NCBI GenBank assembly: GCA_022646525.1 | Contig: CP060261.1 | Coordinates: 186,001 to 250,000, forward strand | Direction of reading: 5' to 3' | Length of the DNA: 64,000 nucleotides | From: Holosporaceae bacterium | Lineage (GTDB): Bacteria; Pseudomonadota; Alphaproteobacteria; UBA7879; UBA5542 | In this document: positions 19,557 to 29,526 of the stretch, piece after piece | How the letters are laid out: each line of letters begins with the position of its first letter | Numbering within the stretch: the stretch's first letter is position 1 | The notes under the pieces: generated by a model | What the model saw: the letters and a program-made list of their open reading frames with translations, nothing else | The model's database searches: none | What the model was told of the DNA's origin: nothing | Program-made: the position numbers and the translations under genes

Positions 19557-20483
19557 TTACTTCGTTTCTTTTAAGTGCGTAAAGGTTTCTTCAATGCCAT
19601 ATTCTTTATAATAAGAAATGGTTTTATCAACACCCTCCTCTAAAAGCATTTCAACTTTCCATCCGAACTCGTTCACCGTACGAGATGGGTCAAGCAAAAT
19701 TGAGAAAACATCGTCTGGTTGACGATCGCGCACCTCAACATCAATTTTCATGCCAAGCGCTTTCGTTGTCGCATCAAACAATTCTTTGATTGAATAGTCA
19801 GACCCAGAAGAAATGTGATACGTTCCCTTACCCTTGCCATCAACTGCATGCATGATACATGCGATCATGTCATCAATGTAAACAAAGTCACGACGTGTAT
19901 CCATCACAAAGCATTTTTGGTCGCTCGTCAGGCGCTTATAGAAAGTTGGCAAAGGGCCACTGATGTTGCGCGGGCCATAGGCATTTGCCAAACGGAATGT
20001 CACATAATCTAAACCAGAAAGATGCACATAGTCTTCACCCGCTGTTTTACTGATTGCATAGCTAGAACCACGAGGTAAAATTGGGTGATCTAGTGTAATG
20101 GGTTGCTCTAAAGGCTTCAATCCATAGCACAGCGCTGTTTGGAAATAAATCATACGCTTAACGCCCGCTTTTTCCATGGCTTGGCAAACAATGGCTGTAC
20201 CTGTTGCATTTGTTTGTGAATCTTCAACCCAGTTGTTCGGATCTTTATAAGAAGCCGCAGCATGAACAACGATATCAGGCTTAAACTCTGATACAAGTTT
20301 ATGCATGAGGGCCTCATTTGTAATGCTATCCTCTACAACTTCTAAATTATCGTGGGGTTTTAAGTTGTCGCGGCGCCCCGTTGAAAAGTTATCAATAACA
20401 AGAACCTGATCTCCTCGGGCTAACAATCTATCTGCTAAGTGAGATCCAATAAATCCTGATCCGCCGGTAATAAAAACTTTCAT
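19557..20483 (-). CDS. NAD-dependent epimerase/dehydratase
   Basis: A 308-residue extended SDR, intact. FITGGSGFIGSHLADRLL is the NAD site, VIDNFSTGRRDNL the adenine-ribose loop, TALCYG and SSYAISKTAGEDY carry the Ser/Tyr-x3-Lys catalytic set (tyrosine in SSYAISK), and RRDFVYIDDMIACIMHAV follows. Start set at the ATG with GAGG six bases before it (20483), not the TTG at 20495. Likely UDP-glucose/GlcNAc 4-epimerase-type chemistry; specificity cannot be read. Confidence 0.85.
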   Translation of the reverse strand: MKVFITGGSGFIGSHLADRLLARGDQVLVIDNFSTGRRDNLKPHDNLEVVEDSITNEALMHKLVSEFKPDIVVHAAASYKDPNNWVEDSQTNATGTAIVCQAMEKAGVKRMIYFQTALCYGLKPLEQPITLDHPILPRGSSYAISKTAGEDYVHLSGLDYVTFRLANAYGPRNISGPLPTFYKRLTSDQKCFVMDTRRDFVYIDDMIACIMHAVDGKGKGTYHISSGSDYSIKELFDATTKALGMKIDVEVRDRQPDDVFSILLDPSRTVNEFGWKVEMLLEEGVDKTISYYKEYGIEETFTHLKETK

Positions 20484-20500
20484 TTTTTTCCTCAATATAA

Positions 20501-22395
20501 CTACGATGAAACAAGCTTTTTATACGCTGTTTCGTTGTCGTGGAACGTACGATGCCACAACTCTAATGATAACAATCCCCACACCTTTCGAGAAAACTGC
20601 GAAGAGTGATCTAAATTTTCTATCACCTTCAGTGGATCATAATATCCACGCGTTTTAGCAGCCTGGGATGAGAATATATCATACACAAATTCTTTTAAAG
20701 GTCCAGCAAACCATTCTTTTAGTGGGACAGGAAAGCCCATTTTATCCCGTCGATTTAGGATTTTAGAGGGAATTTCTTCTTTAAATACATCTTTTAGCAG
20801 CGCTTTCATGCGTCCCCCTGGAAATTTAATATTGGCAGGAATTGTCGCCGCAAACTCAATTAAAGGGTGGTCTAGAAATGGTACACGCGATTCAACGCCG
20901 TGGGCCATACTCATACGATCTTCAACGTGTAGCAAGGCCGGCAAAAGACACTTAAAATCAAAGTGCGTCATTTTGTCAAAATAAGCCTCTTTCTTAACAC
21001 GCGCGCCATCATTAAAAATACCTTTAAATCTTTGTAGTACAGACTCTTTATCAAATAGCCCCCAATCAATTTCATTTTTCGTATCAGCAGATCGGTCAAT
21101 AAGCCTGAAATAACGCTCGTCAATCGGGCCAAACAACCCCTCTTTCCAGAACTGACGAATCAATGGCTTGTATTCCTGAAGTAATGTTAAGTTTGGAATG
21201 ATCGATTCAGGCGTCACAACAAAGTTGCCATTTTTGTATGTGCCCTCAATCGCAGCGCGGATACTTTGCTCAAAGTACGCAATCACATACCGTGCATAGC
21301 CGCCAAAAATCATCATCACCACCTTGCCCTCCCAGCACAACTTTAACGTGCTGCCCTGCAAGTTTTGAAACCATGTATTGGGGAAAGATCCCGGCCCCGC
21401 CACAGGTGTATCAAGATGGTATATAACTTTCTCAATGTTATCTGAAAAATCTTGTGACGTAATATCTGTCACATAAAGAGGTTTCCCTATTTTCTCTACT
21501 GCATCTTCTGCATAAGCGCTTTCATCATAACCAGGGTATTCCATAAAACGCCCATGGAAGGCACCATAAAAATCTTTATTTTTTTGGTGGGCTAAAACAG
21601 TCATCAATGAAGAATCAATGCCGCCACTTAAGTAACTGCCCACTGGCACATCACTAACCAAATGGTAATTCACAGAATCATGCAGTAGGTGCTCTAGTTT
21701 GTCTGTAAAGTAAGAAGCAGAGCTCGTATGATCTATGTCATAACTGACATCCCAATACTTTCTGATTTTTACTTCACCACCTTCAAGCAAAAGAAAGTGG
21801 CCCGGCATCAGGGTATGGATATTCTCAAACAGTGTTTGTTCACCAATTGTATATTGCATCGTTAAATATTCAGGCAATATTTCTTGATTGGTACGAATAG
21901 ATTCCACGTAAGGCAGTAATGCTTTCATTTCAGAAGCAAAAACAAAACCTTGGTCTCCTTTTGTGAAATAAAGTGGCTTAATGCCAAACCGATCTCGACC
22001 ACAAAACAAACGATTTTTTGCTGGATCCCATAAAGCAAAAAGCAAACATGCCTCTTAAGTAGTCTAGGCATTCGGTACCATACTTTTTCGTAAAGACCTA
22101 AAATCACCTCGGTATCCGAAGCTGTTTTAAAAGAGTAATCTTTCAGGTGATTTGTTCGAATATCTTGATGGTTATAAATTTCACCGTTATAAACCAGCAC
22201 AGCCCCACTTGGCCCCACCATGGGCTGATTGGCGCATGCACGCACATCAATAATGCTCAGGCGGCTGTGGGCAAAATAGATTTTTTATCTGAAGACCACC
22301 ATTCACCAAAAAGCATCAGGGGCCCCGATGCTCCAGCAAATTTCTTCGAGGTTTTTAGCCTGGTGGAGGCTTATAATTCCGAATATGCCGCACAT
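20501..22395 (-). CDS. Asparagine synthase-like amidotransferase 1 (frameshifted)
   Basis: Glutamine-hydrolysing amidotransferase of the AsnB class, about 630 residues. Starts MCGIFGIIS with the N-terminal nucleophile Cys2; VYNGEIYNHQDIR and FKTASDTEVILGLYE belong to the glutaminase domain. The synthetase domain has the PP-loop SYLSGGIDSSL and YGAFHGRF, RMSMAHGVESRVPFLDHPL and NRRDKMGFPVPL. Breaks near 22050 and 22250-22340. In an O-antigen-type cluster this class (compare WbpS) amidates sugar uronic acids rather than aspartate. Eighteen bases before the downstream epimerase start. Confidence 0.85.
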
Positions 22396-22428
22396 TGAAA
22401 ACTTTCTAAAACTACTCTTTAAAATTTT

Positions 22429-23056
22429 TTAAACAAAATCCAAATCGTTCTGCGTATCAATTTCAAAAATGTCTATCTTATAACCTTTAATAGGCAAATG
22501 ATCCAAAAATGACTTATATACAAAACCTGGCACATCTTTAAAAAAATAGTTTTTTTCAAGAAAGGAAAGCCCAGACCACTCATAGTCATGGCGATTCTCT
22601 GTTTCAAACTTGATGCAATAATCATTTTGATCAAGCTCCACAAAAACAGCTTCTTCCGTTTGTGCTTTTGTAACACACACCAAATTTTCTTGAAAGGTGC
22701 ACGCAGCTTCATAAAATCCCTTAAAACAACTTTGACGCATCAAAGTATCACCATCCATTAATATGAATGGGGCGTTTACAAACTCAGTTGCAAGACTGGT
22801 ACTGTAGAATTTGTTGTATCTTTGTAGTGGGGTTTCTGACAAAAATCACATCAGGTCTTACTTTTTTTTGCCACCTCCATGACTTCTTTTCTTTGAACCC
22901 AACGACAATATATACATTCGGAATTTCACTAAGAAGATTGAGTTGATATTCGATCAGCTTTTTACCATGAACCTCTACCAAACATTTTGGCAGATCTAAT
23001 CCTAAACGAGATCCAAGTCCGGCAGCTAAGATGACAGCGTGTTTAATAGGTTGCAT
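22429..23056 (-). CDS. Nucleotidyltransferase (NTP-transferase, frameshifted)
   Basis: Starts MQPIKHAVILAAGLGSRLG with the nucleotide-binding GxGxR motif and LPKCLVEVHGKKLIEYQL; the second frame carries FILMDGDTLM (metal-binding DGD) and ends EIDTQNDLDFV, typical of sugar-phosphate or phosphocholine cytidylyl/uridylyl transferases (DTxxDL ending). About 209 residues. Break near 22800-22860 at a run of T/A. It lies between a HAD phosphatase gene and the amidotransferase. A CTP-dependent activator of an alcohol phosphate is one option, a hexose-1-phosphate enzyme another. Confidence 0.72.
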
Positions 23057-23065
23057 AAACCTCTC

Positions 23066-23635
23066 TCATGAAAAACAACATAATTTGAAACATCCATAAC
23101 ACTTGACGCAGGCTGGTGGGTTTGCACCATAAGCAATACCAATATCTGCATTCAAAAACATGAACACATCATTCATTCCTTCCCCGACAGCGACAATACG
23201 ATCATACCCTCGTTTCCTTAAAATTTGGGGAATAGAACCTTTATCCAAAAGTTTTTTTATTGAAGAAATTTTTTTCATCCAAATTTCCGCTTCTGCGCAA
23301 AAACATTCACAACCAATGCGCTTTGCTAAGCCAGATATCCACACACTTAAATTTCCAGTAACAATAAAACTGCTATCAATATTATGTTGAATGAACTGAC
23401 AAACCTCATCATAGAGGTCAGCATTTTCTAAAATACCGTTAATCTTGTTGTGATCTAAATCAGATAATAATTTAACACGTAATTTAAAAGATCCTTCAAA
23501 AGGTATCAGGCCAGAAACTGTTGCTTTTGTTAGCACCGCTATCTCTTGCTCGAGCCCACCCTCTCTCGCAATAATGGGGAGAAGCTCTTGGCGTGTAATC
23601 GTGCCATCTAAGTCAAATAAAAAGGCTGTCTTCAC
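23066..23635 (-). CDS. HAD-superfamily phosphatase, SerB/IB-like
   Basis: A 189-residue protein, intact. FLFDLDGTITRQEL carries the nucleophile Asp and general acid Asp of HAD enzymes; SSFIVTGNLSVWISGL contains the motif II threonine; VAVGEGMNDVFMFLNADIGIAYG is motif III/IV. The pattern is closest to subfamily IB (phosphoserine phosphatase-like). GTG start one base overlapping the TAG of the upstream methyltransferase (TAGTG), 9 bases before the nucleotidyltransferase. Probably dephosphorylates a sugar- or polyol-phosphate intermediate of the polymer pathway. Confidence 0.75.
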   Translation of the reverse strand: MKTAFLFDLDGTITRQELLPIIAREGGLEQEIAVLTKATVSGLIPFEGSFKLRVKLLSDLDHNKINGILENADLYDEVCQFIQHNIDSSFIVTGNLSVWISGLAKRIGCECFCAEAEIWMKKISSIKKLLDKGSIPQILRKRGYDRIVAVGEGMNDVFMFLNADIGIAYGANPPACVKCYGCFKLCCFS

Positions 23636-24378
23636 TACTTTTCTCTCTTAAAAAGGTAGTACTTGAGGCCGGTCTCTGTCCTGTTTTGCAGCTCATCAGG
23701 GAAAAAGCCTTCCTGCGCAATTTTAAAACCAGTGTCCAAAAATGGTTTGAACAGCTGTTTGTATTCAGAATCCGTTCTGTAAATTGCACTGTAGTGCATA
23801 TCAAGTTCCTTCGAGTAATGATCTTTTAATGTTAATCGATGTAGCTCCCTAGAAAGACTTTCTCGAACATAAATATAAGCACCTCTTGTTTCTGACATCT
23901 TTTCAGCAATGTAACGATATAAGCTTATTAAGTCTTCGTCGTTTATATAAATTGAAAATCCAACAATAAATGCTATATCAACAGACACATCTAAAACATT
24001 TGCAGACAGAAATTCCTCAACACCCATATGAGAAAATGAAAATTTTTCAGAAGAAAATATTTTTTTTGCATTATCAATTAATGATGAAGAAGCATCAAAA
24101 CCAAAGTACCCGCCAATATTATTCGGCAAAATTGAAGCCACTCGGCCAGCACCACACCCCACATCCAAAACAAACGCATCATCCATTGGTAAAATGTTCT
24201 GTGTCACAAAAGAAGATTCATAACTATTTCGTTGCTCAGGAAGTTTATTTTTCTCATCATTTTGCAGCATAACCGCAGAGATAGGATTTTTTTTTTTTTT
24301 TAAACGGCTTTCAAAAACCTTCTCAACCAAACTATAGTCGATCTTAGTATTTTTTTTCTCTATAAATTTTTTTTTCAT
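23635..24378 (-). CDS. Class I SAM-dependent methyltransferase
   Basis: A 247-residue protein with an N-terminal basic, lysine-rich segment and a Rossmann methyltransferase core: FVLDVGCGAGRVASILP (motif I), YFGFDASSSLIDNAKKIF (motif II), and VDIAFIVGFSIYIND (motif IV-like). C-terminal FKREK. Intact despite a long poly-lysine run coded by a T tract. Overlaps the HAD gene by one base. Probably modifies a sugar or lipid precursor in the cluster. Confidence 0.75.
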   Translation of the reverse strand: MKKKFIEKKNTKIDYSLVEKVFESRLKKKKNPISAVMLQNDEKNKLPEQRNSYESSFVTQNILPMDDAFVLDVGCGAGRVASILPNNIGGYFGFDASSSLIDNAKKIFSSEKFSFSHMGVEEFLSANVLDVSVDIAFIVGFSIYINDEDLISLYRYIAEKMSETRGAYIYVRESLSRELHRLTLKDHYSKELDMHYSAIYRTDSEYKQLFKPFLDTGFKIAQEGFFPDELQNRTETGLKYYLFKREK

Positions 24379-24381
24379 GAC

Positions 24382-25021
24382 TTAAATTTTCCTAAAAACA
24401 TATGACCCCGAAAACATCCCTTGTTCAAAAATAGTGTCAGAAAGCTGCCTCTTAGATAAAAGCTCAAAACCCACCATCTCAATTGCTTTAACATATTCAG
24501 ATTCTTTCCTGTATATATGGAAATATCCACCTTGGTCTCTTTTTGAAGTGATATTTTTGTTTAGAGAGTCTTTGCAAAAATATATACCCCCAATTCGAAG
24601 GCAACTATGAACTTTTTAGCGTTGATAGAAATACTGCCTCATCCACAATACATGTAAATAACCCCATACAAAGCACAGAATCATATTTCTTTTTAATAGA
24701 TATCGATGCAATATCCTGAGTAAAAAAGAAATGTTTTGAATGCCTTTTTTTTAGATTGCCGTTTTGCAGTTTTTATAAGATGTGGGGATAAATCATAAGC
24801 ATCCATTCTTTTTACATAAGGACATATTTCAAAATCAAACCACCCATTAGCACATCCAAGATCAAGTACTTCTGCATTTTCTTTATTTTTAAGAACTGGA
24901 AAAAAAAATCCTTTTTAAGAGCGATCATTATATTTCTATATCTGTCAGGATGAGCTTCAGCATGATTATATTGTTTGATATGTTCCCACGAAGGTTTTTC
25001 TTTTAAGCAAAAACGAGCCAT
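24382..25021 (-). CDS. SAM-dependent methyltransferase (frameshifted)
   Basis: About 213 residues reconstructed from several frames. KPSWEHIKQYNHAEAHPDRY at the N-terminus, NAEVLDLGCANGWFDFEI (motif I) and MDAYDLSPHLIKTAK (motif II) fit the Methyltransf_11/31 group, sequence close to the downstream methyltransferase only in the core. Frames break near 24760, 24900 and 24620. The stop is TAA at 24382-24384, 4 bases before the next gene. The start is ATG 25021 (GGAG close by) or GTG 25030. Confidence in function is moderate, in boundaries lower. Confidence 0.55.
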
Positions 25022-25102
25022 TTTCTCCACTTTAGAAAAACAGTAATTCTTTACCTATAAAAAAATTAAGCATCAGCTAATTCCCAAAAAAATTAATTTT
25101 TA

Positions 25103-26456
25103 CTACTTTTTTAAATTAAGGGCCTCTTCTATCATATTCTCAATTGCTTCACTAGCTGTTTTAGAAGGAAGAAGACAAGTTTCTCTTAAAACATTTTGCC
25201 TTTTTTGTTTATTTTTATCGGCCCCTTTACAACTGTTTCCTCAACAAATTTTTTGATTGATGAAAAATCATTGCCCAGGCATTTTCATAAGCTTGCATAA
25301 TTATTTTTCCAAAGTCATTAAAAAGCATACCAATCGCTCTCTAAAAACAGCAGCGGTTTATTTGCTGGCAAATACTCTGAAAGAAAGGAAACACTATCTG
25401 TGATCATAGCATCGGAATGTTTAAATAGTTCAATATAACTTCCCTCATCGTATAAGAAAACATTTTGAAATGAAATAAGCTCGTTCATATAGTTTTCATA
25501 TTGATCATAGCTCAGGAAACCCGTGTTGATCAGAGCTCTTTTCAAATTAGGGTGAGGTTTTAAACAAAATAGAATGCTCTCATTCTTTTTAATATACTCT
25601 TTAAAAAAAGAAAAATTTCTGTCGAAAGTGCCAAAATTACCACCCAAATAAAAACTGGCAGAATTCATAGGCCCCCCAACAGTAAAGTGTGGTGCCCAAA
25701 TAATTTTTTTAAATGATCCCTAGTTTTAAAATTCTTCCAGGGATCATGGTTTTCTGAGGAACGATAAGCATCCAGTTTTGGATTACCAACCACAATTGAG
25801 TTAGCTCCTTTTAGATCACAAAATTCTTCTTTAAGCTTAAAATGTGTGGGTGTCTCCAATAAAATTTTATACATAAAGTTATGTTGTTCTTTATTAAATT
25901 GTAATTTTTCAAAAGGGAAACTACTTCTATTTGCGGCAGCCATAATTCCATAAGGGATATAAATTGGCAGACAATACTTACCTGTGCTCTGAGGTTCATA
26001 ATTTTTGAAACCTGCCTCTACAAATTGTGTAAATCAAAAAGTCAGGTTTTAGTTTTTAAAAGAAACCCATTCATTTTTCTTTGCATCAAATAAAGGTTGA
26101 ACAGATGTGTGTTTTTTTAGTGAAAAATTTTAGTGTGGCGTGATACCTTTGCATACAATTAGGGTCATCTCTTAAATCTGACGTTTGAGGAGAAAAAAGG
26201 AATACAGGCAATACTAACATCAAAAGCTTTGTTCTTTCTAAGAACCTCATACAAAAAATCATAGGCCCATAATGATTTATCATAGACCAAAAAAAACAAT
26301 TTTTATTTTTTCGTTTTCTTTATTAGCAACTCTATCTCTCATATCATCGATCAACTGATCATAGTATCTTTGGCGCTCTTCAAAACGAGAGTATGTGAAT
26401 AAAGAATCGAATTGATCAACTGTCGAATTTTTGAAAATGATATCTGTAATTTGACC
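25103..26456 (-). CDS. CDP-glycerol glycerophosphotransferase-like protein (badly frameshifted)
   Basis: Several frames together read like one gene of about 450 residues. The C-terminal half has FCLKPHPNLKRALI, then the conserved SDAMITDSVSFLSEYLPANK and PLLFLESDWYAF; upstream are NPKLDAYRSSENHDPWKNF, and an N-terminal FEERQRYYDQLIDDMRDRVA and DKSLWAYDFLYEVLRKN. This matches the Glyphos_transf (TagF/TagB-like) polymer transferases that move a glycerol- or ribitol-phosphate unit. Breaks at about 25260, 25665, 25960, 26080, 26180 and 26290. Start not defined (open to 26456). The 26500 region upstream may hold more of it. Confidence 0.5.
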
Positions 26457-26529
26457 CTGTTATTTTCAGACAAGAGAAGTGCAAAAAGCCTACAAGACAA
26501 GTACCCCCCACAAGCCAAGAGTTCTTAGA

Positions 26530-26793
26530 AAAAATATAACTCTTAATTTATGAATTTTATTGTTGTAAAAAGTGCTTTAGCTTAATTTTAAAAAGCATTC
26601 TGAAAAACTCGGTGTTTATAAGTAAGCAATAAAATTGTTAAAATTTTCAAATTCATGTGATCTCTTCTATGTCTAAAAAAGTATGTCTAAAAAAAGATAA
26701 AATATAATCCAAAACTGTTGATGCAATGTTTTTAGAATAATATAAAAAAGCGACTTTCATGCTATCTTTGTACTCGCATTTAAAGGGTAGATA
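26530..26793. other. AT-rich spacer between cluster genes
   Basis: About 260 bases of very AT-rich sequence between the DegT aminotransferase gene and the glycerophosphotransferase-like gene. No convincing coding frame. It includes a short perfect tandem repeat (26668-26695). It probably holds promoter or terminator elements for the minus-strand cluster, but none was recognised with confidence. Confidence 0.4.
26668..26695. repeat. Two-copy tandem repeat, 14 bp
   Basis: The unit TATGTCTAAAAAAG occurs twice in a row (second copy with an extra A). It lies in the non-coding AT-rich spacer and may be slippage or an assembly artefact. Confidence 0.5.
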
Positions 26794-27925
26794 TTATTTT
26801 TTAAAGCGGGCTACGACCTTCTCACGTGCAGTCTTTGACACATACCCACTCATAGGCAAGCTTAAAACTCTATGGCTAAGTCGCTCACTTACAGGCAGCC
26901 CCCATCCGTCGCCGTTGGAAAATTTTTATATGCCATTTGAAGGTGAAGCGGTTTTACGTAGTACACAACTGTGGGCACCCCTTCTTCTTTTAACTGATGC
27001 ATTAGGTCACTTCGATCAATAGGGTCAGCAAAAATAACTGTATATTGTGCCCAAGAAGAAGTAGATCCTGACGGTAAATAAGGCACCTGAACACAACCTT
27101 TTAAATGCTCTGTATAAAAATCAGCCGTCTCTTGGCGTGCCTGCAGTTCATCTGGGAAAACCTTCAGCTTCTCTAAAAGAATAGCTGCCTGCAATGTATC
27201 AAGCCGTCCATTCAAACCAATGCGCACATTATCATATTTATCAGAGCCCTTACCATGCACACGAATCGAGCGCAGTTTTTCTGCCAATGCGGCATCATCT
27301 GTAAAAACAGCGCCGCCATCACCATAACACCCTAAAGGCTTAGCCGGGAAAAAAGCTGGTTGTTGTTAAATTACCAATTGTTCCAATTTTTCTTTCCTTT
27401 ATAAGAAGCCCCAAAACTTTGTGCTGCATCACACATCACCCACAAATTATTTTGCTCTGCAATGGGTAGAATGGCATCATAATCTGCAGGCAACCCAAAC
27501 AAATCAACCGGCACTATACCTTTTGGCGAGAGACCCTCTTTCTTTGCCTTTTGAATACCTGCTTCAAGGCTTTTAGGATCCATATTAAAAGTTGTATCTA
27601 AAGAATCAATAAATATTGGGGTCGCGCCACACCACGCAACAACTTCCGCCGTTGCAGCAAATGTAAATGAAGGAACAAAAATGGCATCACCTGGCCCTAT
27701 GCCATAAGCCATTAACCCCATAGCCAAAGCATCGGTGCCATTCGAACAAGAAATAACATGCTTGGCACCACAGAAATCGCCAAGTGCTTTCTCAAGCTCT
27801 TCGATCTCAGGGCCCATAATATACTGCCCGTGATCTAAAACTTTTAGAATTGCCTTTTCAAGATTGGTACGTATCTTTCCTTGCTGTGCTACAAGGTCTA
27901 TAAAAGGAATAGAGGAGTGTGTCAT
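26794..27925 (-). CDS. DegT/DnrJ/EryC1 sugar aminotransferase (frameshifted)
   Basis: PLP-dependent aminotransferase, about 377 residues, of the WbpE/WlbC type acting on nucleotide keto-sugars. PFIDLVAQQGKIRTNLE start, SCSNGTDALAMGLMAYGI, VPSFTFAATAEVVAWCGATP, VDLFGLPADYDAILP, DAAQSFGA and the PLP lysine in AFFPAKPLGCYGDGGA (just past a break near 27365), then VRIGLNGRLDTLQAAILLEKL and a tail LPMSGYVSKTAREKVVARF ending at 26794. A second break near 26900. Follows the dehydrogenase/acetyltransferase gene, consistent with the UDP-2,3-diacetamido pathway. Confidence 0.9.
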
Positions 27926-27929
27926 TTTT

Positions 27930-29510
27930 CTAACTTTTCTTTATCATCTGAGTGTTTGAAATTTCAACGAGGAACCCCTTTCCATCAACTTCATAAAAGC
28001 GATGTTCGCGGGGACATTTTAAATCATCTTTTAATATTTCACCCGCATGACTCACCCACCCTATTTGCTTTGCAGGGTTGCCGGCCATAACAGCGTGGGG
28101 CTTTACATCTTTTGTAATCACTGCCCCGGCACCAATCAAGCTATAAGCCCCTAATGTGTTGCCGCAAACAATGGTTGCATTGGCGCCAATGGTAACCCCT
28201 CGTTCGACACGAGTTTCTCGAAATTCATCTTTCCGTTCTACCTCAGCACGGGGGTTGTGTACATTTGTAAACACACAAGAAGGGCCACAAAAAACACCCT
28301 CTTCTAATGTCACACCTTTGTAGATACTCACGTTATTTTGTACTTTGCATTGTCGACCAATTTGTACATCTGGGCCAATCATCACATTCTGTCCAATAAT
28401 ACAATCTTCACCCACACGTGCATTCCCCATCACATGGGAAAACTGCCAAATCTTTGAACCCTTACCTATGGATGCTGTGTCATCAACAATCGCTGTATCG
28501 TGCGCAAAAAATGCGCCGTCTCCCAGCTTATTTTTTAATTTTTTTTTCTGGCCAGATTGCAAGGATTCTTGTGCTGCTTGCAACACTTTCAAAACACGCA
28601 CACCCTCAAACCCATCTGTGACCGGTGTCTTTTTAGATTGGATTGCAGCTAAGAAATGCTCGCACTCATTCCTGAGAGGTTCTGAAACTTCTAAAGGCAC
28701 CGGTTTTGGATCTGCTTTTTCTGGATAAGGCAGTCCATTTAACCACTTAATTTGATGAGAGTACGTACAAAGCTTTTTATCCCAGTCTTGGCTGTCATCA
28801 AACACAGCCATGCCATTGTCACCCACAACAATTAATTTTTGTTCTTTAAAAGGGTGCAACCACGACACAAAAATATGCCCCTTTAATCCACTTTTAAACT
28901 CTAGATGTGTCGTCGTCACATCATGAATATTAGGACTTAAATGACAAAGCCCTGTTGCATACACAGACTCAGGCAGTTCATTGGCCAAGCCCAAAATCAT
29001 AGAAATGTCATGGGGCGCAAAGCTCCACAAAATATTTTCTTCATCTCTAAACTTGCCTAGATTTAAACGGTTAGAGTAGACATACCGAATTTTGCCAAGA
29101 GCACCTTCTTTAATCAATTTTTTAAGGGTAATGAAGGCAGAGTGGTACTGTAAAATGTGTCCCACCATCAGCGTCTGGTTTAAAGTTTGTGCCAAGGCAC
29201 ACAATTCTTCTGCTTGCCCAATATCAAGGGCGATCGGCTTCTCAACAAACACATGCTTCCCAGCCTCAAGAGCTTGTTTTGCAAGTCGATAATGCTGAGC
29301 CGCTGGCGCCGCAATCACAACACCCGTTGCGTCACTTTTCAGCACTTCTTCAAACGAAAGGTGGGGTACCCCATATGTATCTGATGCTTTTTTGGCAAGG
29401 TCAGTATCAAGGTCAGAAACAGAAAACAATGCCCCTATTTCTGCATAGTTACGCACAAGGTTTTTACCCCAATGCCCACAACCGATAACTGAAACTTTAA
29501 TGGATGACAT
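27930..29510 (-). CDS. Fused Gfo/Idh/MocA dehydrogenase and left-handed beta-helix acetyltransferase (WlbA-WlbB type)
   Basis: A single 526-residue protein joining two enzymes of the UDP-2,3-diacetamido-2,3-dideoxy uronate pathway. Residues 1-330 are an NAD-dependent C3 dehydrogenase: VSVIGCGHWGKNLVRNY, FVEKPIALD and the FAPHDISMILGL segment. Residues about 345-510 form hexapeptide repeats of an N-acetyltransferase: GSKIWQFSHVMGNARVGEDC, IIGQNVMIGPDVQIG, IVCGNTLGAYSLIGAGAVIT. WbpB/WlbA and WbpD/WlbB are usually separate. Start chosen at ATG 29510 with GGAG 8 bases before. Intact; 4 bases before DegT. Confidence 0.9.
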   Translation of the reverse strand: MSSIKVSVIGCGHWGKNLVRNYAEIGALFSVSDLDTDLAKKASDTYGVPHLSFEEVLKSDATGVVIAAPAAQHYRLAKQALEAGKHVFVEKPIALDIGQAEELCALAQTLNQTLMVGHILQYHSAFITLKKLIKEGALGKIRYVYSNRLNLGKFRDEENILWSFAPHDISMILGLANELPESVYATGLCHLSPNIHDVTTTHLEFKSGLKGHIFVSWLHPFKEQKLIVVGDNGMAVFDDSQDWDKKLCTYSHQIKWLNGLPYPEKADPKPVPLEVSEPLRNECEHFLAAIQSKKTPVTDGFEGVRVLKVLQAAQESLQSGQKKKLKNKLGDGAFFAHDTAIVDDTASIGKGSKIWQFSHVMGNARVGEDCIIGQNVMIGPDVQIGRQCKVQNNVSIYKGVTLEEGVFCGPSCVFTNVHNPRAEVERKDEFRETRVERGVTIGANATIVCGNTLGAYSLIGAGAVITKDVKPHAVMAGNPAKQIGWVSHAGEILKDDLKCPREHRFYEVDGKGFLVEISNTQMIKKS

Positions 29511-29526
29511 TTTATGCTCCTTCAAA

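Noticed and set aside
26668..26695. Tandem repeat as a possible CRISPR
   Set aside because: Only two copies, no spacers, no cas genes; slippage is simpler.
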